Positions 43,256-53,699 of a stretch of 64,000 nt of DNA are shown piece by piece. The notes beneath the pieces were generated by a model. The model saw only the letters and a list, made by a program, of their open reading frames with translations. It was not told where the DNA came from and ran no database searches. This DNA is from Anastatus disparis (Eukaryota; Arthropoda; Insecta; Hymenoptera; Eupelmidae): contig JAFFSR010000264.1 in assembly GCA_017163975.1 (NCBI GenBank), forward strand, positions 6,854,501 through 6,918,500, in the 5' to 3' direction. The position numbers and the translations under genes were made by a program. Positions within the stretch are counted from its first letter, which is position 1. Every line of letters starts with the position of its first letter.

Positions 43256-44571
43256 TGCTGCGATGAGTATACATACTCGCACAATTTGAATCTCCCGCCT
43301 AACGGTCAAGCTACAAGAGAACAGCAGTTCTGCGCTCAGCCGCTAGGTGGCAACCCTGATGAGAAAAATGAGGCTCGAGTATATAAGAGGCCGAGAAGCT
43401 AGCCAAGCTAGAGCAGTGTAGACTACGGTCTCCCCTCTCTCTTTAGCTTAGTGAGCACGCAAGGCTAAGAGAGAGTGATACAGGTAGTAGCTGGCTGCCT
43501 TGGCTTATGGAGCACCACAGCTTAGGCAGAACTTCTCTCTCTTGCACGTGAGGGTAGACCAAGTGCATATACAGGTCTACACTACAGTGCATATGCTGGT
43601 AGTATTAGAGATACGTCAAGTGAGTACACAGGCGTAAATCTATGCTACCTAGAGCTCACACTCGCAACCTTTTTGCCGCCGCAATGTCGACCTTGCGCCG
43701 TTGAATTTAAGGGTGACGTACACCCAAAATATCTGATATTCTATTTCATTTTTTCGCCACTAGCTTAATTAAGGATGTCGTCCACTCATAGCTTGTCGTG
43801 TCCGCGTTCACGTAAATAATAGAATAAATTAAGGGTATTGTCCACCCATTGCATTTTTATGTTAGTTAGAGGACTCCGTCCGACCACCGCGTATTAATTA
43901 AGTTTTAGAATAAGTTAAGGGTGTCGGGTACCTATTGTTTTAACATCACTTAAGGGCTCCGCACGCCTATACAGATGAGTAATTTAGATAATCAAGGGAG
44001 TCGATCCATTGCTGCCGTAGTGTTAAGTATTGCGATATTAGGTGCCATTTGCCTATTAGTATTATAATTTAGTTATTAATCTTTTGCTTCTTTTTGCACA
44101 TTGTTGCAGGTAAAAGCCACCGATACATATTAGACCGTCCAGGCTGAAAGAATCTCTTAGTAAAAATATAAACTATTATTTAGATTCATTTAAAAATTTA
44201 TTAATTGATTATTCTTTTATTAAATAGCCGTCAAATGGCCGAGATTAACAAAGAACTAATTACTTTTGTAAATTATATTTCCATTTAAGGTTAGGTTAGT
44301 TATTTGTATTATATAGAATAATAGGTTTAGTTTTGATTAACAATTTATTATTATTTCATTATTGTAATCGTCGTTGTAAATGAGTTTAATAAGTACAATA
44401 AAGCTCAGATACTCCCTAGCATAACCAAACGTGTTCAACCCGGTTAGTTTCCTTCATCTTCCGCCGTTCTTGCCACTCCTGTCGATCTTACTCTGGTTAC
44501 TCACTGAAGCGTCCAGCAACAGGAGATAACACGTATTTCCCCTTCCCGAAAAGGGAAAACGTTACAATGCA
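43256..44571 (+). mobile_element. Probable solo LTR (~1.3 kb)
   Basis: Begins TGCTGCGATGAG and ends GTTACAATGCA, with CATA on each side (43252-43255, 44572-44575), though the ACATAC context makes this weak. A TATA box with context GAGTATATAAGAGGCC lies at about 43377-43392 and AATAAAGCTC at about 44397-44406, in the order expected for U3-R-U5. Between them TTAAGGGTGTCGTCCACC-like motifs recur. No internal coding region exists. Confidence 0.55.
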
Positions 44572-44754
44572 CATACACGTGTGCACGTACACATATGCAC
44601 ATAGACATGCACAGATGTACACATACACATGCATACATACGCGTATACACAAAAATACATACGCATACACACATATACACATTTACATACACATATACAC
44701 ATAAACGCATAAATATTTACACGTACACATGTGGACGAACGTATATGCACGAAC
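44572..44754. repeat. ACATAC-type tract fragment
   Basis: 180 bp of CACATA repeats, open on both strands without meaning. Confidence 0.9.
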
Positions 44755-45366
44755 ATATCGACGCTACTTACGAAGACTATTACCTTCAGACATTCGGAAA
44801 AGACTATAATTCTCACTATATACGACGAAAACTATTTAAATTTTTATGTAAACGAAGACTATCACTCCTGAACGATTTGTGACGAAAAGAATTAAACTCA
44901 GATGGATGTCAACGAAAACTATTATTTTAATTCTTATGTAAACGAAGACTATCACACCTGTACGATTTGCGACGAAAAGAATTGAACTTCAATCTAATAG
45001 ATTAATAAAATTCATCTAATAGATTGAAGTTTAATTCTTCAATCTATCAAATCGCAATCGTTCAGGAGTGATAGTCTTCGTTTATATAAAAATTAAAATA
45101 ATAGTTTTCGTCAACATACATCAAAGTTTAATTCTTTTCGATGCAAATCGTTCAGGAGTGATAGTCTTCGTTAACATAAAAATTTAAATAATAGTTTTTG
45201 TCGACATTCACTCAAGTTTAATACTTTTCGTCGCAAATCGTTCAGGAGTGATAGTCTTTGTTCACATAAAAATTTAAATAATAGTTTTCGTTAACATAGA
45301 TAGAAATTTAATACTTTTCGTTCCAAATAGTTCAGGAGTGATAGTTTTTGCACGGCTCGTCGATAT
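44755..45366. mobile_element. Foldback element built of inverted 90-bp tandem units
   Basis: Ends ATATCGACG and CGTCGATAT. Left arm: two units with ATCACTCCTG/ATCACACCTG 90 bp apart. Right arm: four units in reverse orientation, CAGGAGTGATAG at 45063, 45153, 45243 and 45333. The arms meet at a small hairpin, CAATCTAATAGATT ... AATAGATTGAAG. The layout matches Drosophila FB elements in principle; no sequence relation is claimed. Confidence 0.85.
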
Positions 45367-45399
45367 ATGCACATACACATATGTATATGGGAGATTTAA

Positions 45400-46408
45400 C
45401 ACCAACTGGAAGGGCAAAAAAATAAAAATCGCTAAAACTCTGAAAATATATTCTTTCTGTAACACAAAATATATATAAATTTTTTCAAGGATGTAGATTG
45501 AGAGGATCAAGAGCTATAGATCCTTAAAATTTGAAATTTTTTCAAAATTTTTGGAAAAGTCCTAGCTTTGTAATTTTTTTTCTGAAAATCATTTTTTTTC
45601 TGAATAAATATACTTTTTGTTGTGAATGAGGAAGAGAATTAGCATAACTCTTAACAGACCAGAATTTTGAAGTTTTCTGATTGGTTCTTATATGTATTAC
45701 ATGGTAATTGAAATTATCCAATGTTTGCCAGTTCAGAAATTGTTTTTAGAGGGCTTATTTCCTTCCATTTTACATGAACTTTAAAACAAATTTCGGATTT
45801 TGTTGGCCAGAGTCTTTAATAAGGAATCATGACAGTTTAGAATGTATATTATTAAACATGATTCATTTTTCTTAAAGAAATATCAGATATGAAATAATTC
45901 CTAAATGTTACGCTCAGAGTTGTTTCTCCAAATAATCAGTTTAGAGGCTTTTCAACAACTTTGAGAAACTTTAACTATGTTTATAAAGTATATTTTATTA
46001 TAATTTAAATTGAATATTAAATTAATAATTGCAAAAAATGAATGATTAGAAATAAACTTTGTTTTTTTTCATTCAAAAACTAATTTTAAATTGGATTTTT
46101 TTTTCCAAAATATTAAAGTATTCTAACTATGAGTTCAACAAATATTCCCCATTAATCTATCAGTTGAAACCAACTGCTAGTTAAAATTTCATGCGGATAA
46201 GTCTCTTATATCAAGAGATATGAAACAATTTATAAAATTAAGCTGATACTGGTAATTTTTTCATATAATAAGTTTTGAAACTTTTCAACAACTTTAAAAA
46301 ACTCAAACCATGCGTTTATAAAGTATTTTTTATATAATTTAATTCATATATTAAATTTATCATAACAAAAAATGACCAAGTGACGGTTTTATCAGTAAGA
46401 AGTTATGA
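45400..46408. repeat. Left long inverted repeat of 13.2-kb region
   Basis: AT-rich, non-coding. Contains two degenerate tandem copies of a roughly 320-bp segment (TTCAACAACTTT ... TTTATAAAGTAT at about 45950 and 46285). Confidence 0.75.
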
Positions 46409-46416
46409 CAGTTTAA
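46409..46416. repeat. CAGTTTAA target-site duplication (left)
   Basis: Eight bases, repeated at 46658-46665. Confidence 0.9.
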
Positions 46417-46657
46417 CTTCGAGCATATACTACTGGAGGAAGCCTTCGAATGGCAGTAAGCGTTACAAGGCGAAGAGAGAGAAAGCCTCTATTTTGGTAC
46501 GTGCTGTCTCTCTCTAGCCCGATTTGATTGGCTGCTTCTGTTCCATACTAAGAAAGTGAGAGAGAGATAGCACGTACCAAAATAGAGGCTTTCTTTCTCT
46601 TCGCCTTGTAACGCAGTTACTAGCTGGGAGGCTTCCTCCAGTAGTATATGCTCGAAG
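46417..46657. mobile_element. 241-bp hAT-type MITE, long hairpin
   Basis: TIR CTTCGAGCATATACTACTGG at both ends, bounded by the 8-bp duplication CAGTTTAA, which is the hAT signature length. Almost the whole element folds into one hairpin (GAAAGCCTCTATTTTGGTAC pairs with GTACCAAAATAGAGGCTTTC). No coding. Confidence 0.92.
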
Positions 46658-46665
46658 CAGTTTAA
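46658..46665. repeat. CAGTTTAA target-site duplication (right)
   Basis: Identical to 46409-46416. Confidence 0.9.
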
Positions 46666-46673
46666 TATGTATA

Positions 46674-46740
46674 CAAGGGCGGCCATAGGGGGGGGGGGCA
46701 AAGGGGGCAGCTGCCCCCCTCCCTGGAAAATAGACAAAAA
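46674..46740. repeat. hAT-like element end, G/C-run palindrome
   Basis: AAGGGCGGCCATAGG, a run of about ten G, then GGGGGCAGCTGCCCCCC and TCCCTGGAAAATAG. This resembles 5' ends of hAT elements I know from insects (CAGGGGCGG... GGGGGGCA). No matching 3' end or transposase was assigned. Confidence 0.4.
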
Positions 46741-47027
46741 CTATTATTAATTTACAACACCCAAAAAAAATAATAAATTTTTCAGCAAACATTTCTCTGA
46801 AATTTTTATTATACACAATACAATTTTAAATTTATCCTACATAATGTTCTGGCACTCTTTTCAAAATATAAAAGAATAAATGAACTAAACAATTAACATA
46901 AATTCTATAAATATTTTAAAAAGTAAACTAAATTCTTAATTTTAAGATTATCATAAACAAAGTATTTTTTTTTTAAATATTTTTAGATTGGTATTATATA
47001 TTTATTTGCTTTCAAAAAAATTTATTT

Positions 47028-47187
47028 AATTTTCAAAATTTTATTTATAATTTTAATTTTCAAAATTTTATTTATAATTTTAATTTTCAAAATTTTATTT
47101 ATAATTTTAATTTTTAAAATTTTATTTATAATTTTTATTTTCAAAATTTTATTTATAATTTTAATTTTCAAAATTTTATTTATAACT
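47028..47187. repeat. 27-bp tandem repeat, ~5-6 copies
   Basis: TTTATAATTTTAATTTTCAA plus AATTTTA repeated with 27-bp spacing. The minus-strand open frame over it (Ile-Asn-Lys repeats) is not a gene. Confidence 0.95.
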
Positions 47188-47279
47188 TTTGTGCACAGAA
47201 TCTTAGTGAATTTCAGCTGAAATGCACTCAAACTTGGTTTTACAAGCTTTTTCAATATAAAGAAAGAATGATATATTAT

Positions 47280-47660
47280 TTACCTAGTGAGAAAAGTGTA
47301 TAGGTTACCGCCCGGACAGAGCGAGGGCAGCCATTATGCGAGTAATTGATAGTCCACTTTTCTCCCGAGGTATATATACGATTTTTTCTTATTGTGGGCG
47401 AAAAGTACGATCAACTTAAACAAAATAAAAATATCCCGATTAATCGCCAGCTTCTTTTAATCGAATATGCTCTGTACTTCTCTGCCCCTCTCGCATTAAT
47501 AATCAATCATTAAAAAATAGTATATCATGCGCTGAGAGGAAAAAGTAGACTATTCGCTCCCGTGTATAGTTACAGCCCGGGCGTTAGCGAGGGCCGCATT
47601 TACGCGTCGGCGAGGAGCCTACTTTTTACTCGAGCGCAATATACATTTTTTCACATCCCC
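47280..47660. repeat. Two related GC-rich imperfect palindromes
   Basis: CCTAGTGAGAAAAGTG pairs with CACTTTTCTCCCGAGG (47281-47375). A similar block at 47531-47640 has GAGAGGAAAAAGTAGAC and GCCTACTTTTTACTCGAG. Both carry AGCGAGGGC. Probably MITE ends. Confidence 0.55.
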
Positions 47661-48164
47661 AGCTGAAAGTTCGTTTACACAAAATCATTAAACTATAAAT
47701 TAAAATTGATACATAAAAAAACTATAATCACATACTAAATATAATTCATATAAAATTCATTTCCAAAAGCTCGCATTTTTAAAACGAGATAAGTCGATGG
47801 AAGAAAACAATAAATAATAATTCATTAAAAATCGCGTAAACCAAATAATATTTGAACGATTTCGTTAAAAAAAAAAAAAAAATAATTGATTAAAAATCAC
47901 TTATATTTGAAATAACTTCGCTGGTTCTTATTCCAAATAAATGTAAAACTCATATTCGGAAACATATTTCAATAAATTATAATTATTTAATCAATTAATC
48001 ATCAATTTTCATAATTAGATTTCATTTAATGAATTAAATATTCAGTAAAAATTTGTGATTGAAACCAATATTAGATTGAGATAATACATTGTTATATATT
48101 TCGAACAGTCTTTTTACACGAGTGTACAGTTGCGTATCCGTATAAACTATGCACTCGCAGCATG

Positions 48165-48172
48165 CGCATATC
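48165..48172. repeat. CGCATATC target-site duplication (left)
   Basis: Matches 52228-52235 exactly. Confidence 0.95.
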
Positions 48173-48788
48173 CAGGGGCGGATTAAGCTACACGCTAAGT
48201 ACGCCATGGCGTATAGGCGGCAGCCTTAGGAAGGGAGGGAAAGGGCGGCAAAGGATTCACTGAAAATTTCAAATAAATTACCCGACAGCTCAAAACTGTT
48301 GATCTATTTTCCCGAAACGCAAGATGCGACTCATCGGCATAATATTTTGCAGCACAACGCCACCTTACGTTATTTTAAGAACTGCGATGACTTTGAGAAC
48401 AGCACCCGGCACCCGCTATCCGCCGCTATCTGCTTTTTTTGCATACTCTGTGGTTTGCGTTTGTTAATCCCAATTATGAAAATTTCAATTGGTTAGAGCT
48501 ATTTTATCCCCAAAATATATATTTTAAAAAAATGACAAATGAAAGTTTTAATTTTTTGCATTACATACAAATTTTTCTAAGAAAAAATAAAATTAATAGA
48601 TTTAGTTATATAAAATGTATAAATATTAAAATAAAAATTTGAAGATGCACATCTGAATTACCTTGTATCAGATTAATGAAAAAAATAAACAGTGCCTCTA
48701 ACGGATGAAAAAAAATTCACCACAATTAATCATATAATATATATTATTAATAGCGTGCAGTCGTAGCGTTAATAAAAAAAGTATATAC

Positions 48789-49059
48789 GTGTTCACAATG
48801 AGTTATTACCGGGAAAGGTTAAGTGGCGCTCAATATAAACAAATGGTAAAAGAAAAATTTAAAAGACAGGAAGAAAGTCTTACAAAAACACCCAAATTAA
48901 ATACTTTTTTTTCAAATAAAAATGTCAATGTGCCTTCAACCGATTCTTGTGATTCGACGAAAACGTTCGAACAAAGCGATTCAGTTGACCATTCTGTTAC
49001 TGAAAACGAAGATAATCACTTAATAGTAATAACTGAGGATTTAACTAATGAAGTGACTG
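48789..49059 (+). pseudogene. hAT-1 transposase exon 1
   Basis: Starts MSYYRERLSGAQYKQMVKEK, the usual N terminus of ZMYM-type hAT proteins (basic, SGAQ.RK pattern), then TPKLNTFFS. It ends ACTG before a GTAAAT donor at 49060. Open sequence past the donor ends in a stop 15 bp later, supporting the splice. Confidence 0.75.
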
Positions 49060-49494
49060 GTAAATATTGTTGAATCTACTTATTAATAAAATAAAATTAT
49101 TATTTATTACTTCAAGTAATTTTTAAATATCTTTTTAATTGGAATTATAAGCAGTAAATTTTTTCTTGTATTGAGCTATTACGCTGACTATCGCATGCTT
49201 TATCACGTTCGTGCAGTGTTGCTATGCTGAAGTAAACTAAATTCGGATTATTTGAAGTGATTTTTCTCAAATTTGTATAATCAACAACGGCTATATAAGA
49301 AAATGATTTTTTTCGAATTTACTCTACTTACGGTTTTTTACAAAGATTCGTTGTATTTTTAAAAATTAATTTATTAAATATTTTTTACAATTTGAAAACA
49401 ACGTTAATGTTTATTTTGATTGCATACTATTTTATTATCAATTATATTTTTTATTTATCAACTCATACTGAGTTTCGATAAAATTAATAATAAG

Positions 49495-49590
49495 AGTCTC
49501 GAATCGCAGATAGTCAAATAGAGGATGAAAATAACAGGACAATGAATACAATAGAAAAATGTAATCAATCTTCACCAGTAAAATCTCATG
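49495..49590 (+). pseudogene. hAT-1 transposase exon 2
   Basis: Acceptor ATAAG ends at 49494. The exon reads (E)SRIADSQIEDENNRTMN ... SSPVKSH, phase 1 in and phase 1 out, ending CATG before GTAATA at 49591. Acidic linker without a domain. Assignment rests on phase agreement with both neighbours. Confidence 0.65.
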
Positions 49591-49675
49591 GTAATATTTA
49601 TTCAATAATATTTCTTATATAACTTTATATTCTGCATTCGGAAAATGTTTCCAATTATTTGATTTAATTATTTAG

Positions 49676-52015
49676 GTGTTATTGTCAGTAATACATCGTG
49701 TCCACACAATAAAGATGATTTTAATAATACAAATATATCAAAAAATTTCAAGTACGCAATATCTACTGATAATCAAAGTAATTTGACGCTAGTTAAAGAA
49801 GATGAAATACATCAACTAAATAAAATATTACATATTTCTAATGATCCTGCAAAATGGGTACTGTCTGATGAAACAGTTTTAGAAATTTGTAAGCGAGGTT
49901 TCTATTCAAATATGAATACAGATTTTTCCGCATCAAAAAGAGTAATTCATGGACGTAATCAATATATGACAAAATCTCTTTTTACACGCAATCTTACTAA
50001 CGGTTCTACGCAACAACGTTCCTGGTTAATTTATTCTGATAGTAAAAACGCAGTTTATTGTGGTCCCTGCAAATTATTTGGAGATTCTTCGATTGAATTT
50101 AATAGAGAAGGATGTAACGATTGGAGCAACGTCCATAAAATTTTACAATTTCATGAGAATTCACTAGCGCATAAATCCAATTGCTTAACATTTTTTCATA
50201 AATCTAAAAGTATTGGTACAATTAAATCTAATTTAGATGATTCAGTATTAAATGAAATAAGTTATTGGAAAAAAGTTTTACAGAGATAAGTTACTGAGAT
50301 AAAAAAATTAGCATCTCGAGGTTTACCCTTCAGAGGCCACGATGAAATATTTGGCTCAGTTCATAATGGTAATTACTGCATGGCATTAGAATTGATTGCA
50401 GAGTATGATTTATTCTTACACGAGCATATTAAAAAATATGCAAATCAAGGAAAGGGTATAGTTTCGTATTTATCTTCAACTGTATGTGAAGAGTTTATAA
50501 AAATTTTATCCAGTGCAATATCAAATCAAATATTGTTACAAATTAAAGCATCAAAATATTTTTCTATAAGTATAGATTCGACGCCAGATATATCACATAT
50601 TGATCAGTTGACATTTATTATTCGATATGTTCGAGAAAATGGCACTCCCGTAGAAAGATTTCTCCAATTTATTCCAAATCGTGGGCATACTGGAATAGAG
50701 TTATGCAATTGTATTTTAGATGTACTTAAAAATATGATTTAGATATTGCAAATTGTCGCGGGCAGTGCTATGACAATGCTAGTAATATGTCCGGAATATA
50801 CTCTGGTGTTCAAGCGAATATTTTACAAATAAATCCTCTTGCAAAATGGGTACCGTGTGCTGCTCATTCACTTAACCTCGTTGGAAAATGGGGAATTGAA
50901 TCTACTCCATTAGCAGCAATATTTTTTTTAAATTTGCAAGAATTATATAATTTTTTTTCTGCATCTACAAGTAGGTGGCAACGTTTAGTTACCTCTCTAG
51001 AAAAATACCGTACTATAAAAAGTCTTTGTATAACAAGGTGGTCAGCACGTTTCGAAGCATGTAGAAGCTTATGCCAAGCATGGAGTGAAATATTATCTGT
51101 TGTACTCGCAATTGCTGAAGACACAAGAGAAAAAGCTAAAACAAGAGCGGAAGCCAAAGGCATTCACGATAATTTAAATAAATTAGAGAGCTGTTTGATA
51201 GCGATCGTTTGGCATGATATAATGGATCGTTTTGAAAAAGTTAGTAAAATTTTACAATCGACCAAGACTGAATTTACAACAATTATAGAATTATACGAGT
51301 CACTGATTGAATATCTAAGTAATATGCGACATAATTTTGAATTTTACGAAAAAAAAGCTGTAGAATTATTTGGAAGCAGTGAATATAAAGATGACACAAA
51401 AAGACGACGTAAAATTCCTAAAAAATTTGATGAAAAAATACTGAGGATGCAGATTATTCCCATTCTGTTTCTGATCGATTGCGAATTGAATTCTTTTTAA
51501 AGTTTTAGATACACTTATTTTAGAATTAAACAGACGTTCTAAAGCATATGATGAATTAAATGAAAACTTTGGATTTTTAATAAAATTGCACAGATACAAA
51601 AGATATTCGTAAAAAGACAAAACACTTAGTATCGCAATATCCAAATGATTTAGATGAAGAAAGTTTTAATTTGGAATGCCAACACTTATCTTCTCATTTA
51701 GTTATCTTAGATATAAAAAAAATTTCATTTAAAGAACTAAGTGCAATGATAATTGAGAAAGGTTTTTTAGAATTGTACCCAAACATAAATATAGCCATTT
51801 CAATGTTTTTATGTTTAATGGTAACAAATTGTTTCGCAGAAAGATCTTTTTCAACACTGAAAAAAGTAAAAAATTATTTAAGATCTACTCAGTCTCAAGA
51901 TCGATTGAATGATTTAGCTTTGCTTTGTATAGAATGGGAATTGACACTAGCTTTGAACTGTGATGAAATCATTGGAAAATTTGCAGAACAGAAGTCCCGA
52001 AAAAAACTATTCTAA
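49676..52015 (+). pseudogene. hAT-1 transposase exon 3, with stop and frameshifts
   Basis: Acceptor TTTAG ends at 49675; the frame continues from exon 2. Blocks: SWLIYSDSKNAVYCGPCKLF (TTF-type zinc finger), GLPFRGHDEIFGSVHNGNY (DUF4371 start), FSISIDSTPDISHIDQL (first catalytic Asp). In the next frame come CYDNASNMSG (second Asp) and WVPCAAHSLNLVGKW; then IAISMFLCLMVTNCFAERSF and KVKNYLRSTQSQDRLNDLAL (hAT dimerisation region). Defects: TAA at 50287-50289 in frame, a one-base loss near 50737, and another frame change between 51480 and 51671. It would cut and join transposon DNA in the nucleus if intact. Confidence 0.92.
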
Positions 52016-52227
52016 ATTAATTAGTCAACATTTATTATTTATTATTGAAAATAATATAATAATTAGTATTATATGTAACCTAAATAAATATATTGTCACT
52101 AAAACAATTATATGCTGTTAATTTTATTTTTTTTTAACTATTGTTACTTAAAACTGTGTAAAAGCTATTTCCTTAAAGGGGCAGCAGTTTTTTGGCGTAG
52201 AGCGGCAAAATTCTTAATCTGCTGCTG

Positions 52228-52235
52228 CGCATATC
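52228..52235. repeat. CGCATATC target-site duplication (right)
   Basis: Identical to 48165-48172. Confidence 0.95.
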
Positions 52236-53699
52236 ATTAAAAACAAGGACTGAACGTAGCATTTCTTCCTCTGCTCAGCGAGAAAGAAGTACGAACTTTA
52301 AGGTGGGGGATGTGAAAAAATATTTTTATATCTTTTTTATAATTATCTATGATTGAAAATTCATATAAATAAAACAATTAAAATCCCACAGTAAAATGTT
52401 TATCATACACTTTAATTCCTTATAATAAAAAAAATATTGTTATAAAAGAGAAAGAGAGACTTGATGCTTGTGGCCGGCAAACAAATCCTCTTTATCTTTA
52501 GTTGCCTTTAGAATACATATAAAAGAGAAAAAGAGAGGGTCCATACTTATAGCTAACTGACAAAAAAGGATAGACGTGACCCCCTCTATTCTCAGTTATC
52601 GTGGAATTGTCTTAAAACAGTCGACTGCGCAGAGCCACGAGGCATATTAACTCGGCGATAACGCTTTATTTTTCACGTGTTATTTAGAAATAACAACGTA
52701 CATTTCGCCAGGAGATGAAAAATAATATTTCAATGCATCTTTTGTTTGAAAAATTTGAATGAAAATATAATTGCATCATTTTAACAAAACGGGTCAATTA
52801 TATTTCAAGTTGAAATAGATTTTATACATGTCAAAACAAACAAAAGATGGTTTTATTTTTTCCTATTTTAACATTTATCATGTCGAAAAATGAACATGTA
52901 TGCATAAGTACAAATTTAATAAATATAAGCATTTACTTATTTTTAATTGAAATGTGATTTCACAAATTTAGTCGTTATCTTGAATTTGAAAATTTAAAAA
53001 TATCAACTTAATTCTACATTTGTTAGAAAGGAAGTAATTTTAAAATTAATTAAAACTTGTATTTTTGAGTTAAAATAAGTATAATTTTGAATGTATATAA
53101 ATATTTGTATAAAAATTTCACTTTGTTAAAAACAAAGTTATTTAAAAATTAATTCAATTCTGTATTTTTTTTCAATCAGCAAAATAAGTATAATATCGAA
53201 TAAACGTGAAGGTTTCTGTAAAAAAATTTTTAGTTTAATAAAATTGTTCCTAATTACTATCAATAAGAATTTTGTTCTGAGTATACATTAATTCAATATA
53301 AAATTTTTATAACACTTTGTCTAATAAAATTATTTTAATTCGTTAATATAATCAATATATGTATTTTCAATATCGAATGTATTTGTCAAAACAATTTTTT
53401 GATTAACAATTTCAAAGGTATTCTTTGTTCTAAAAAATATTTTTAAATTGGTATCTTCAAAGAAAGAAAGTTATTTATAAAAAAACTTTTGGTAGGGTAC
53501 TTTACTATAACATTTATTCATTTAGGAAGTTATATAGGATATTTTAAATCTGATATTCCGAACGCAATATTGTTAGAATTGGGTGATATTATTGAAAAAT
53601 AATAGGCTGTATTGTTTTATTTGCTCTTGTGCTGTTAAATTGTTGCGTATTTTTCGGCGTGATATTTTTATATATTATAATCAAGATATTGAACACAAA
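52236..53699. other. AT-rich gap
   Basis: No gene. A GA-rich 20-bp block (ATAAAAGAGAAAGAGAG) occurs twice near 52440-52535. Sequence before 53700 presumably includes the 5' end of hAT-2, whose TIR I could not locate. Confidence 0.4.

Larger units (their letters stand above)
48173..52227 (+). mobile_element. hAT transposon, 4055 bp (hAT-1)
   Basis: TIR CAGGGGCGGATTAAG at the left and CTTAATCTGCTGCTG at the right (imperfect complements), flanked by the exact 8-bp duplication CGCATATC. It encodes one transposase gene on the plus strand with two small introns. The gene has at least one stop and two frame changes, so the copy is not autonomous. TTF-type zinc finger plus DUF4371-like core place it with the ZMYM-type hAT group. 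Confidence 0.95.
47644..52321. other. 16-bp inverted pair bracketing hAT-1
   Basis: ATTTTTTCACATCCCC (47644-47659) and GGGGATGTGAAAAAAT (52306-52321) are exact reverse complements. They may be ends of an older element into which hAT-1 inserted; without hAT-1 that element would be about 0.6 kb. Confidence 0.4.

Noticed and set aside
46685..46737. G-run as assembly error
   Set aside because: A run of about ten G next to GGGGGCAGCTGCCCCCC could be mis-called, but similar G/C runs are typical of hAT ends, so it is kept as a probable element end.
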